Shown in pieces: positions 1-5,844 of a stretch of DNA of 13,525 nt. The notes below the pieces were generated by a model, which saw only the letters and a program-made list of their open reading frames with translations, did not search any database and had not been told where the DNA came from. The DNA is from Methanomassiliicoccaceae archaeon (lineage in GTDB: Archaea > Thermoplasmatota > Thermoplasmata > Methanomassiliicoccales > Methanomethylophilaceae): contig JAIRJQ010000040.1 in NCBI GenBank assembly GCA_031260545.1, positions 1 through 13,525 on the forward strand, read 5' to 3'. The number at the start of each line of letters is the position of its first letter. Positions within the stretch are counted from its first letter, which is position 1. Both the position numbers and the translations under genes were made by a program.

Positions 1-918
1 GAGTCGGTGATCGAGAACATATACACATGCACAACATGTATGGACTGCGTAAGGAGATGCCCGTCCAAGGTGGATATCGTCGAGATAGTGGAGATGTGCC
101 GCGCAGACCTTGTGAGCAACGGCCACATACTGCCGAAGCACAAGTCGGCCGTTGACAGCATACTGAAATTCGGAAATCCGTTCGGAGAGAAGGACACGAT
201 GGTGCAGCGTCTTAACGTGAAACCGAAGAAAGCGAAGATCGGATACTTCCCGGGATGCGCAGCACCGTTCAGAACAACAGGGATAACCAAAGCGTCGCTG
301 TCAATATTCAATAAGTTAAAGGTGGACCACACGGTAGTGGACTGCAAATGCTGCGGAAGCGTCATGCAAAGGATCGGATGGAATAACGACGATGTCGTTA
401 AAATGATGAAGGCGAACGTGGATGCCATAAAAGAACAGGATGTTGAAACATTAGTGTCATCATGCGCCGGATGTTACAGGATGTTCAAAGAAGAATACCC
501 GAAATACGTGGACGTTCCGTTCAAAGTATTGCACATATCCGAGTTCTTGGCGGCGCAGGACCTTAAACTGAAACCGATGAAGGCAAAGGCGACATATCAC
601 GACCCGTGCCATCTGGGAAGGCACGCGAAGGTCTATGATGCTCCCCGTGATGTCATCAAAAAGATCCCGGAACTTGAGTTCAAGGAAATGGTGAACAACC
701 GCGACACAAGCCGCTGCTGCGGCGGCGGAGGCGGTGTCCGTTCCGCATACCCCAATGAATCAAAGACGATGGCGGAAGCGAGGCTCGAAGAGGCGGAGTT
801 CGCCGATATGATAATCACCGCGTGCCCGTTCTGTGTGAACAACCTGGAATTCGGTACGCCTGCCGGCAAAAAGAAACGCATCGTTGACCTGACGGAATTG
901 GTGGATGAACTTCTGTGA
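1..918 (+). CDS. hdrD: HdrD-like iron-sulfur/CCG-domain oxidoreductase subunit (5' truncated)
   Basis: The reading frame is open from base 1, so the gene starts upstream; the GTG at 7 is not a convincing start because it would cut off the first ferredoxin cluster. The visible part begins with one 4Fe-4S motif (CTTCMDCVRRCP), then carries two cysteine-rich CCG domains. The first has FPGC, CKCCGS and CAGC; the second has DPCH, RCCGGGGG and CPFC. CCG domains bind the unusual 4Fe-4S cluster that reduces heterodisulfide (CoM-S-S-CoB) in HdrD/HdrB, and also occur in GlcF/LutA-type subunits. The visible 305 codons plus a lost N-terminal part of about 100 residues would match the usual HdrD length. 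In a methanogen the HdrD role in the final energy-conserving step is the best guess. A glycolate/lactate-type dehydrogenase subunit is the alternative, and the missing upstream gene would decide. The stop overlaps the folP start by four bases (GTGA). Confidence 0.75.
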   Translation, partial: ESVIENIYTCTTCMDCVRRCPSKVDIVEIVEMCRADLVSNGHILPKHKSAVDSILKFGNPFGEKDTMVQRLNVKPKKAKIGYFPGCAAPFRTTGITKASLSIFNKLKVDHTVVDCKCCGSVMQRIGWNNDDVVKMMKANVDAIKEQDVETLVSSCAGCYRMFKEEYPKYVDVPFKVLHISEFLAAQDLKLKPMKAKATYHDPCHLGRHAKVYDAPRDVIKKIPELEFKEMVNNRDTSRCCGGGGGVRSAYPNESKTMAEARLEEAEFADMIITACPFCVNNLEFGTPAGKKKRIVDLTELVDELL

Positions 919-1730
919 CCCTTTTGACCGAGTGGCGCAGAGGATCGATAACATACGATCTGCCCAAAGTAATGGGAATACTCAACCTAACACCTGATTC
1001 TTTCTCCGACACCGTAAGATCTTCCGGAAAGGCCGCGGTCGAACGGATATTTGAGATGGAGGACGAAGGAGCGGACATCATCGACATAGGCGGCGAATCC
1101 ACAAGACCGGGTTCCATACGAATAACGCCGGAAGAGGAGATGTCCCGCATAATCGGTGTGATCAAAGAGGCGGCCCCTTCCTTAAGGGTCCCGATATCCG
1201 TAGATACAATGAATCCGGAGACAGCGGAGGCAGCGCTGGACGCCGGCGCAAGCATCATAAACGATGTGAACGGCCTCCGCGATGACAGGATGCTGAAACC
1301 CGTATCATCCGCCGGTGTTCCTGTTGTAATAATGCACATGCACGGCGTCCCGCGAACAATGCAGGATGATACGATGAGCGGAAATGTTATGACCCAGATA
1401 TCAAAGTTCTTTGACGATATATGCGAAAAAGCAGTGACCGCAGGAATAAAGGAACGTAACATTATCCTCGATCCCGGCATCGGTTTCGGGAAGACGTATC
1501 AGCAGAATACAGAGATCATCAGCAGTTTACGGATATTACGCAAAGGTTATCCGCTGCTGACGGGAACGTCAATGAAATCGTTCCTTTCGTATGCGTATCC
1601 CGATCTCACAAAAGAAAAGGCAAGCATATTGTCCGCAACAGAATGTGTAAGCAACGGCGCCGATATCGTCCGTGTTCATAACGTTAAAGGGACAGTGAAC
1701 GAATTAAAGAACAAAGAATCTGATAAATGA
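915..1730 (+). CDS. folP: Dihydropteroate synthase
   Basis: This enzyme condenses 6-hydroxymethyl-dihydropterin diphosphate with p-aminobenzoate in folate-type pterin synthesis. The 271-residue product is a complete TIM barrel of normal length with the family motifs in order: MGILNLTPDSFSD (20-32), DIGGESTRPGS (57-67), SVDT (95-98), NDVNG (116-120), MHMHG (140-144), DPGIGFGK (186-193), TSMKSF (218-223) and RVH (253-255). The usual SRK motif is SMK here: lysine is kept and arginine lost. The start is GTG at 915, overlapping the upstream TGA, with GGTGG about eight bases before it, so translation is probably coupled to hdrD. The 3' end overlaps the convergent zinc-ribbon gene by 27 bases. A canonical folP suggests a tetrahydrofolate-type C1 carrier; that metabolic reading is an inference. 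Confidence 0.93.
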   Translation: MTLLTEWRRGSITYDLPKVMGILNLTPDSFSDTVRSSGKAAVERIFEMEDEGADIIDIGGESTRPGSIRITPEEEMSRIIGVIKEAAPSLRVPISVDTMNPETAEAALDAGASIINDVNGLRDDRMLKPVSSAGVPVVIMHMHGVPRTMQDDTMSGNVMTQISKFFDDICEKAVTAGIKERNIILDPGIGFGKTYQQNTEIISSLRILRKGYPLLTGTSMKSFLSYAYPDLTKEKASILSATECVSNGADIVRVHNVKGTVNELKNKESDK

Positions 1731-1910
1731 CGCAACGACCGCCGCAACTATCACACCGGTTCCCATGAGCACATAGAACCGTCTGTCAAGGCTCCTTGCT
1801 TCTTTTATATCCGACTCATACTCTTTCGAACAAGCGTCTGAACAGAAATGTTCATTGAATGCGACCGGATCGCCGCAACTCTCGCAGTGACCGTGTTCCG
1901 GAAGGGCCAT
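1704..1910 (-). CDS. Small zinc-ribbon protein with C-terminal membrane helix (DUF2116-like)
   Basis: A 68-residue protein. It has a four-cysteine zinc-binding knuckle near the N-terminus (C9, C12, C23, C27; CESCGDP then FCSDAC), a short charged linker, and one hydrophobic segment at about residues 45-67, so it is probably tail-anchored with the zinc ribbon in the cytoplasm. It resembles the small archaeal zinc-ribbon membrane proteins grouped as DUF2116, whose function is not known to me. The start is the ATG at 1908-1910; no clear ribosome binding site precedes it. The stop is TAA, the only non-TGA stop visible in the window. The gene is divergent from the E1-Ubl-E2-JAMM operon, sharing a 150-base intergenic region, and convergent with folP. 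A role as a ligase-like or membrane adaptor for that operon is possible but unsupported beyond position. Confidence 0.75.
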   Translation of the reverse strand: MALPEHGHCESCGDPVAFNEHFCSDACSKEYESDIKEARSLDRRFYVLMGTGVIVAAVVASFIRFFVL

Positions 1911-2060
1911 GCTATCGCAATACAGACCGCAGTTTTAACATTATGCGTCATCGTCTTCGTTATACAACGCCAGCTTGCAGTACGGCACAGCCGTCTTCTA
2001 TAATAGTATACTAACTGTAGTCTATATATTTTATATATTATTATAGAGTACACTAAACAA
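1911..2060. promoter_or_regulatory. Divergent intergenic promoter region (zinc-ribbon gene / E1-Ubl-E2-JAMM operon)
   Basis: This 150-base region separates two divergent genes. The right third is very AT-rich; the TATA-like run at about 2022-2040 sits 21-39 bases before the E1 ATG, and no Shine-Dalgarno sequence precedes that ATG, so the operon is probably transcribed leaderless. A perfect 10-base palindrome TAGTATACTA lies at 2004-2013, within a 13-mer found again at 9788-9800. A related AGTACACTAA is at 2047-2056. A possible TATA for the minus-strand gene is the TTAAAA-like stretch near 1935-1950. A 5-bp inverted repeat at 1982-1994 is too short to interpret. Confidence 0.6.
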
Positions 2061-2834
2061 ATGATATCTGCCAGAGAATACGACAAGGACCGTTTCGACC
2101 GTTCGAAGAGAATAGAATGGCTGGACATGGATGCAATAGGGGATTGCAGATGCCTCGTCGTCGGCGCAGGCGCACTCGGCAACGAGGCGGTCAAGTGCCT
2201 GGTGCTCTCCGGTTTCAGGGATATTACGATCGTGGACATGGACGATATCGTCCTGTCAAATCTCAACAGATGCGTGTTCTTCAGATCATCAGACGTCAAG
2301 AACGGTCTGAAGGCGGACATACTTGCGGAACGTGCGTCCCGGCTTGATCCGGATGTTACGATAAGATCAAAAAGGATGAGGATACAGGAACTCGAACGCT
2401 GGGATGCGTTCGGCATCGTCATCGGATGTCTGGACAACATATCCGCAAGGCTGCATGTGAATGCGCACTCGTATTATCATAAAATACCGTATGTTGACGG
2501 CGGGACCGACGGCATGACGGGAAAGATACAGGTGGTCCTGCCGGGAGGTCCGTGCCTGCAGTGCTCAATGAACAGGACCCATTATAAAGCGCTTGAAACA
2601 AGATTCAGCTGCACAGGGAAGGATGCAGCATTCTACGTTCCTAAAATGGCCGCCGAGATAACGACAACTTCCGTGATCGCGGCGATGCAGGTGCGCGAGG
2701 CAATGAAGATAATGTCCGGACGCGAGGACATGTGCGTAAAGAACATGTCATACTACGACGGGATATCAGGAGAAACATTCACTTTAGAAGTGAAGAAGGA
2801 TGAGAGATGTGAGAATCACGAACACGAGGTGTGA
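2061..2834 (+). CDS. E1-like ubiquitin-activating enzyme (ThiF/MoeB/UBA3 superfamily)
   Basis: First gene of the ubiquitin-like operon, 257 residues. It is predicted to adenylate the C-terminal glycine of the adjacent Ubl and carry it as a thioester. Visible features: nucleotide-binding GAGALG (35-40), acidic strand end DMDD (59-62), LSNLNR (65-70) matching the E1 LNRQ-type motif, K84 in GLKAD, and CLDN (123-126). A C165-x2-C168 zinc pair (PCLQC) follows. C184 in RFSCTG is placed like the catalytic cysteine of eukaryotic UBA3 (FPMCTIA). The second zinc pair may be C250 with H253 or H255. It is a bare adenylation domain with no ubiquitin-fold domain for E2 docking. MoeB/ThiF sulfur transfer is the alternative, but the adjacent E2 and JAMM genes argue for conjugation. 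ATG start; probably leaderless. Confidence 0.9.
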   Translation: MISAREYDKDRFDRSKRIEWLDMDAIGDCRCLVVGAGALGNEAVKCLVLSGFRDITIVDMDDIVLSNLNRCVFFRSSDVKNGLKADILAERASRLDPDVTIRSKRMRIQELERWDAFGIVIGCLDNISARLHVNAHSYYHKIPYVDGGTDGMTGKIQVVLPGGPCLQCSMNRTHYKALETRFSCTGKDAAFYVPKMAAEITTTSVIAAMQVREAMKIMSGREDMCVKNMSYYDGISGETFTLEVKKDERCENHEHEV

Positions 2835-2837
2835 AAA

Positions 2838-3077
2838 ATGGGCATACATGTATCAGTAAAGAACGCAACACTGGGAGCAACATTAAAAATGGACCTTGCC
2901 CCGAACGAGACGGTGTATGATATAATCGAAAGCGCTGCGGAATTTTGGAAAAAGGATCCGAGAGCATATGTGATAAGGAAAGGAAAATCATTGCTCAGTG
3001 CATCGGACACCATAATGGAAGCGAACATCATGAACGATGATGTTCTGGAGATACTCCCTGACCCGGAGGGAGGGTGA
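2838..3077 (+). CDS. Ubiquitin-like beta-grasp protein ending in Gly-Gly
   Basis: A 79-residue single-domain protein with the ubiquitin pattern: a beta-hairpin (about 2-20), a helix (about 25-38, VYDIIESAAEFWKK), then short strands and a C-terminal strand (VLEILP) running into a flexible tail. The last residues are PDPEGG and the stop follows directly, so the diglycine is exposed with no processing needed. The fold pattern resembles YukD/ubiquitin more than ThiS/MoaD. It starts three bases after the E1 stop, with GAGGTG just upstream, and the next gene starts on the base after its stop. Flanking E1, E2 and JAMM genes mark it as the modifier of a conjugation system. A pure sulfur-carrier (SAMP/Urm1-type) role is the alternative and may coexist. 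The bases encoding EGG also form the ribosome binding site for E2. Confidence 0.88.
   Translation: MGIHVSVKNATLGATLKMDLAPNETVYDIIESAAEFWKKDPRAYVIRKGKSLLSASDTIMEANIMNDDVLEILPDPEGG
3061..3077 (+). promoter_or_regulatory. Ribosome binding site of the E2 gene inside the Gly-Gly tail codons
   Basis: The end of the Ubl gene reads CGGAGGGAGGGTGA and is followed immediately by GTG. The GGAGG core is 7-8 bases before the E2 start, so the codons for the essential diglycine tail also act as the Shine-Dalgarno sequence. This supports the GTG at 3078 as the E2 start and suggests translational coupling. Confidence 0.6.
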
Positions 3078-3566
3078 GTGGGACTCCCCCGTCCGATCCT
3101 TTTGAAAAGGTTAGCGAATGAATTGCAAAGGTGTTCCGGCTACATAGGGTCAAATATAACATTCGATCCCGGCATAGCAGAGTTTCCGGTAGAGATCACC
3201 GTCTTCATGAGCAACATTCCGGCATATGCGAAGATCAGCGATCGTATCGTGACGGTGAAGGACCACAGGTACAGATTGATCATCAACGAGGAATATCCTT
3301 TCGAAAAACCAAGGGCAAAGTGGGAAACACCTATTTTCCATCCGAACATCATGCCGCCGGAGGACGGAGGATACGTGTGCATAAAATCCCTGGACGTGTG
3401 GTCGTTCGGTTCCACGCTGCTGTCGTTCATAAAATCGATCGAGCATTTGGTAGAGAACCCGAACGCATTCAACCCGTTCGGCATGGACTCATGCATGGAA
3501 GCATCCAGATTTTATTTGGAGAATGAGGCAAAGATAAATGCTTCCGTGAGCTTCGGGGGTCAGTGA
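3078..3566 (+). CDS. E2-like ubiquitin-conjugating enzyme (UBC fold)
   Basis: A 162-residue protein of typical E2 core size, predicted to take the Ubl from E1 onto its cysteine and pass it to a lysine. The order of elements matches the UBC fold: N-terminal helix (LKRLANEL, 9-16), strands, YPFEKP (73-78) like the eukaryotic YPFxxP turn, HPN (88-90), catalytic C101 in GYVCIK, and W108 in the position of the conserved E2 tryptophan, then the helix LLSFIKSIEHLV and PNAFNPF (128-134) like the eukaryotic E2 motif after the active site. HPN Asn to Cys is 11 residues, against 8 in common eukaryotic E2s, because of a small insertion (MPPEDGG). The start is GTG directly after the Ubl stop. The protein ends FGGQ, which reflects the ribosome binding site of the next gene. 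Confidence 0.9.
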   Translation: MGLPRPILLKRLANELQRCSGYIGSNITFDPGIAEFPVEITVFMSNIPAYAKISDRIVTVKDHRYRLIINEEYPFEKPRAKWETPIFHPNIMPPEDGGYVCIKSLDVWSFGSTLLSFIKSIEHLVENPNAFNPFGMDSCMEASRFYLENEAKINASVSFGGQ

Positions 3567-4081
3567 TGCCCCGTATAACGAAACATACCGTCCGCGATGT
3601 CGCAGAGAGGAAAAGGATGGTCCCCGCTGATATTTTCATATCAGAGGATGCGATCTCCGACATGCTCGGCCATGCCGAGAAAGGTCTGGCAGAGAACGCG
3701 GAAGTAATGGGGCTGCTGGCGGGAAGCGTTCACAGGGATGATGACGGATCGTACGTAACGGTAAGCAAAGCGGTGACATCAGGTCTTCTCTCCGATGAAG
3801 TGAGCGTAAAATTCGATCATTCCGATATGATCACGCTGTTCGATGCATTGGATGAACTGGATTTCGATTATGTCATCGTCGGATGGTACCACTCGCACCT
3901 GGGGATAGGTTGTTTTATGTCCGAGACGGACGAACGCACGCACGCATCCGCATTCGGAGAACTCGGATTCGCAATCGTTATCGATCCGATCAAAGAGGAG
4001 ATGAAGATTTTCAAAGGCTCAGCCGGCGGAACGAAAGAGGCATCGATGGTAGTTATCGAAGATCACACCCAAATGGCGTGA
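3566..4081 (+). CDS. JAMM/MPN+ metalloprotease, Rpn11-like deubiquitinase
   Basis: Predicted zinc isopeptidase that releases the Ubl from conjugates. With the ATG at 3566 it is 171 residues. The JAMM signature is complete: a glutamate in EVMGLL (E46), then H109, H111, S119 and D122 in GWYHSHLGIGCFMSETD, i.e. HxHx7SxxD with every metal and catalytic residue present. The surrounding GWYHSH, the GC before the serine and the downstream DPI make it look like eukaryotic Rpn11/CSN5; the usual proline after HSH is leucine. A GTG at 3563 in the same frame overlaps the E2 stop, but the ATG gives better spacing (five bases) to GGGGGT at 3555-3560 and a TGATG junction. The 3' end overlaps the convergent hexuloisomerase gene by 19 bases. 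Ubl precursor processing is less likely as a main role, because the Ubl already ends in GG. Confidence 0.9.
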   Translation: MPRITKHTVRDVAERKRMVPADIFISEDAISDMLGHAEKGLAENAEVMGLLAGSVHRDDDGSYVTVSKAVTSGLLSDEVSVKFDHSDMITLFDALDELDFDYVIVGWYHSHLGIGCFMSETDERTHASAFGELGFAIVIDPIKEEMKIFKGSAGGTKEASMVVIEDHTQMA

Positions 4082-4599
4082 CGCTTCCTCATATCAGATT
4101 CCGTTATGTTAAGGCGTTCCATTATCTTCGGGACGATGCTGTCAAAGAAAAGGTTGGACGCTTCTTCGAATATCGTACCCAAAGGTGCATATTTTGATTT
4201 GTCCTTGTCCTTGGCCGGAGGCAAAAGGATCACGATATCAGATGCTGCCGTCAATTTAGTGTCAGGGTGCGCGGTCACGGATATCACCTTAGAACCGATG
4301 CGTCTAGCTATGTTAGCTGTCTGAACAGCTGACATTGTGTTTCCGGTGTTCGAGATAAGTATGGTAAGATCGTCCTTGGTGATTATCGGCGTTGTCATTT
4401 CGCCTACGAAATGCACATCAAGTCCCATCTGAACAAGCCGCACGCAGAACGACTGCCCCGAAAGTCCCGATCTTCCGGAACCGTAAACGAATATCACTCT
4501 TGATGATATGATATGATCGATCAGTTTTTCCACCGCGATCTGATCGACCGCACTCACCGATGTTCTGACCGCGTCTATTATGTATTCGAGAGATGACAT
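4063..4599 (-). CDS. hxlB: 6-phospho-3-hexuloisomerase (SIS domain)
   Basis: The SIS-domain isomerase interconverts D-arabino-hex-3-ulose 6-phosphate and fructose 6-phosphate; in archaea this reverse ribulose monophosphate route supplies pentose phosphates. The 178-residue product has GSGRSG (about 40-45), a second sugar-phosphate loop SNTGNT (about 83-88), and the hexuloisomerase segment KYAPLGTIFEEAS (about 136-148), which separates this family from GmhA-like SIS proteins. The ATG at 4597-4599 shares one base with the upstream stop (TGATG); the in-frame TTG at 4600-4602 is a less likely start. It lies downstream of the TIM barrel gene in a two-gene operon. The partner hexulose-6-phosphate synthase is not in the window. 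Confidence 0.85.
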   Translation of the reverse strand: MSSLEYIIDAVRTSVSAVDQIAVEKLIDHIISSRVIFVYGSGRSGLSGQSFCVRLVQMGLDVHFVGEMTTPIITKDDLTILISNTGNTMSAVQTANIARRIGSKVISVTAHPDTKLTAASDIVILLPPAKDKDKSKYAPLGTIFEEASNLFFDSIVPKIMERLNITESDMRKRHAIWV

Positions 4600-5651
4600 C
4601 AATCATCCTCGTCGTCGGCCGCCGCTGCGACGGCCTCATCCTTTTTCTTCGCTCTGATCGCTTTAACGACCCTCTTCGTCAGAACGCGCTCATGTATCAC
4701 TTTCATGTACATCGCATCATGTTCCAACAACGGCGACCCTGAAATGACAGTGACATCATGTTTCATGTCCGCAAGCGCTTCACCGAGCGGTTCGAATTTA
4801 AGATCGCCCTTCTTTATGGGCGTGAGCCTTCTCTCGTTACCGTCAAAGTGTTCCACACCCGAGAACAGCGTGTGTATGCCGTCCTTGCAATACGGTTCCA
4901 CGGCATCCAGGAGATCCTTGAAATCCGCGGCGGTGTTAAGCGATCCGCGTGTTCTCGAATGATAATGCGGAAAGTTGACCACAGGGACGATGCCGTCCAC
5001 CTCATCGCATAACTCAAGTATCTGATCCAGGGAACCGAACGCCTCCAGGCGTCCGGTTATCTCCACTCCCAATTTTGTTCTTATTCCCGTGTCCTTCCAC
5101 CATTCCATAACGGAAATGATATTTTCTATGATGTTCGCATCCGTTTCATCTGTGTCCTGGACATCCTTATACAATCCTAAGTTGGTGACAACAACGTTCC
5201 CGCCCAACGCATTTGTGATTATGCCTGCATGGCGTATGTTATTGATGCATCTGTCCGTAAGCTCGTTATTGCTGCCAAGATCCATATAATACGGCGTATG
5301 CAATGAAACTTTGACATCAAGCCTTCTCGCCATGTTGCCTATCGGTATCAACGAGCCGTAAGAATCCGCAACGCCGGAAGCCATCATAAGTAAGATGTCA
5401 TCATCCTCGATCGGTTCCTTGGGGTCGGATATCTGCATATCATCGCGAATGATCTCAACGACGAGACCGCCGGTCAGTTCTCTGATGCATGACCCGATCT
5501 CCTCTTCCTCAGGATACCGTTCAACGGTGCCCGCCCTTACCATCGGGATCTCAATGGCGGTAAGGCCAAGATTATGAACATCCTCGATACCATCTTTAAG
5601 CGTACGACCTTTACATGACAACGGAATTCCTGCGGGACCGAACCTGATCAT
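4599..5651 (-). CDS. Endonuclease IV-like TIM barrel protein
   Basis: A 350-residue protein of the xylose isomerase-like/AP endonuclease family 2 superfamily. It begins RFGPAGIP, typical of archaeal homologues often labelled endonuclease IV. Possible metal ligands are H118 (SLHTPYY), E197 (VEITG), H229 and H231 (NFPHYH), H260 and E310 (SPLLEHDA). The conserved HPG after the fourth strand is replaced by TNLG (156-159), so a zinc ligand of canonical EndoIV seems to be missing and AP endonuclease activity is uncertain. The last 27 residues form a low-complexity tail, first lysine/arginine-rich, then alanine, then five to six acidic residues. The ATG has AGGTG five bases upstream and a TATA-like element further up. 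It is the first gene of an operon with hxlB. A sugar or sugar-phosphate isomerase role is an alternative. Confidence 0.7.
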   Translation of the reverse strand: MIRFGPAGIPLSCKGRTLKDGIEDVHNLGLTAIEIPMVRAGTVERYPEEEEIGSCIRELTGGLVVEIIRDDMQISDPKEPIEDDDILLMMASGVADSYGSLIPIGNMARRLDVKVSLHTPYYMDLGSNNELTDRCINNIRHAGIITNALGGNVVVTNLGLYKDVQDTDETDANIIENIISVMEWWKDTGIRTKLGVEITGRLEAFGSLDQILELCDEVDGIVPVVNFPHYHSRTRGSLNTAADFKDLLDAVEPYCKDGIHTLFSGVEHFDGNERRLTPIKKGDLKFEPLGEALADMKHDVTVISGSPLLEHDAMYMKVIHERVLTKRVVKAIRAKKKDEAVAAAADDEDD

Positions 5652-5697
5652 TTATGCACCTGCTTGAACCCAAAACCAAGGCTACTATATACTTATA
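5652..5697 (-). promoter_or_regulatory. Promoter and ribosome binding site of the TIM barrel-hxlB operon
   Basis: On the minus strand AAGTATATAGTA (5683-5694) is a good TATA box, 32-43 bases before the ATG. AGGTG (5657-5661) lies five bases before the ATG and confirms the start. Confidence 0.55.
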
Positions 5698-5799
5698 TTG
5701 TCACGCGCAATCATTACGCTCCGTTATTACATTCCGTTCGGAGGAAAGAAAAGGCACATAGCAGTAAGATTCAGCATCGTAATAACATTCACACGGCGG

Positions 5800-5844
5800 G
5801 GAAGGGTTTTAAAAGCAACTGTTTCTTTTAGGGCTGATATTCAA
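5800..5844 (+). promoter_or_regulatory. trpS promoter
   Basis: TTTTAAAA at 5807-5814, preceded by purine-rich GGGAAGGG that could serve as a BRE, lies 31-38 bases before the trpS ATG at 5845. This predicts a transcript with a leader of only a few bases. The rest of the gap (about 5700-5800) shows no gene or RNA that I recognise. Confidence 0.5.

Noticed and set aside
815..1480. Long open frame antisense to folP
   Set aside because: A shadow of the folP codon pattern; folP is unmistakable and the antisense product has no recognisable features.
1982..1994. Small inverted repeat ACGGC-ACA-GCCGT as a hairpin or operator
   Set aside because: A stem of only five pairs, single occurrence and no position relative to a TATA box that suggests function.
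1805..2440. 211-residue minus-strand frame across the divergent promoter and E1 start
   Set aside because: It crosses a strong promoter region and two well-supported genes, and its translation has no family signature.
3546..3566. E2 ending in FGGQ as a possible ubiquitin-like diglycine tail
   Set aside because: The GGG GGT codons form the ribosome binding site of the JAMM gene, and no second beta-grasp domain exists in the E2.
5698..5844. Upstream extension of trpS or a small separate gene
   Set aside because: No family resemblance, no ATG with a ribosome binding site, and a TATA element sits inside it just before the ATG at 5845.
5652..5844. tRNA or C/D box RNA in the gap before trpS
   Set aside because: I found no cloverleaf, no T-loop-like GTTCRA in a suitable context, and no C and D box pair.
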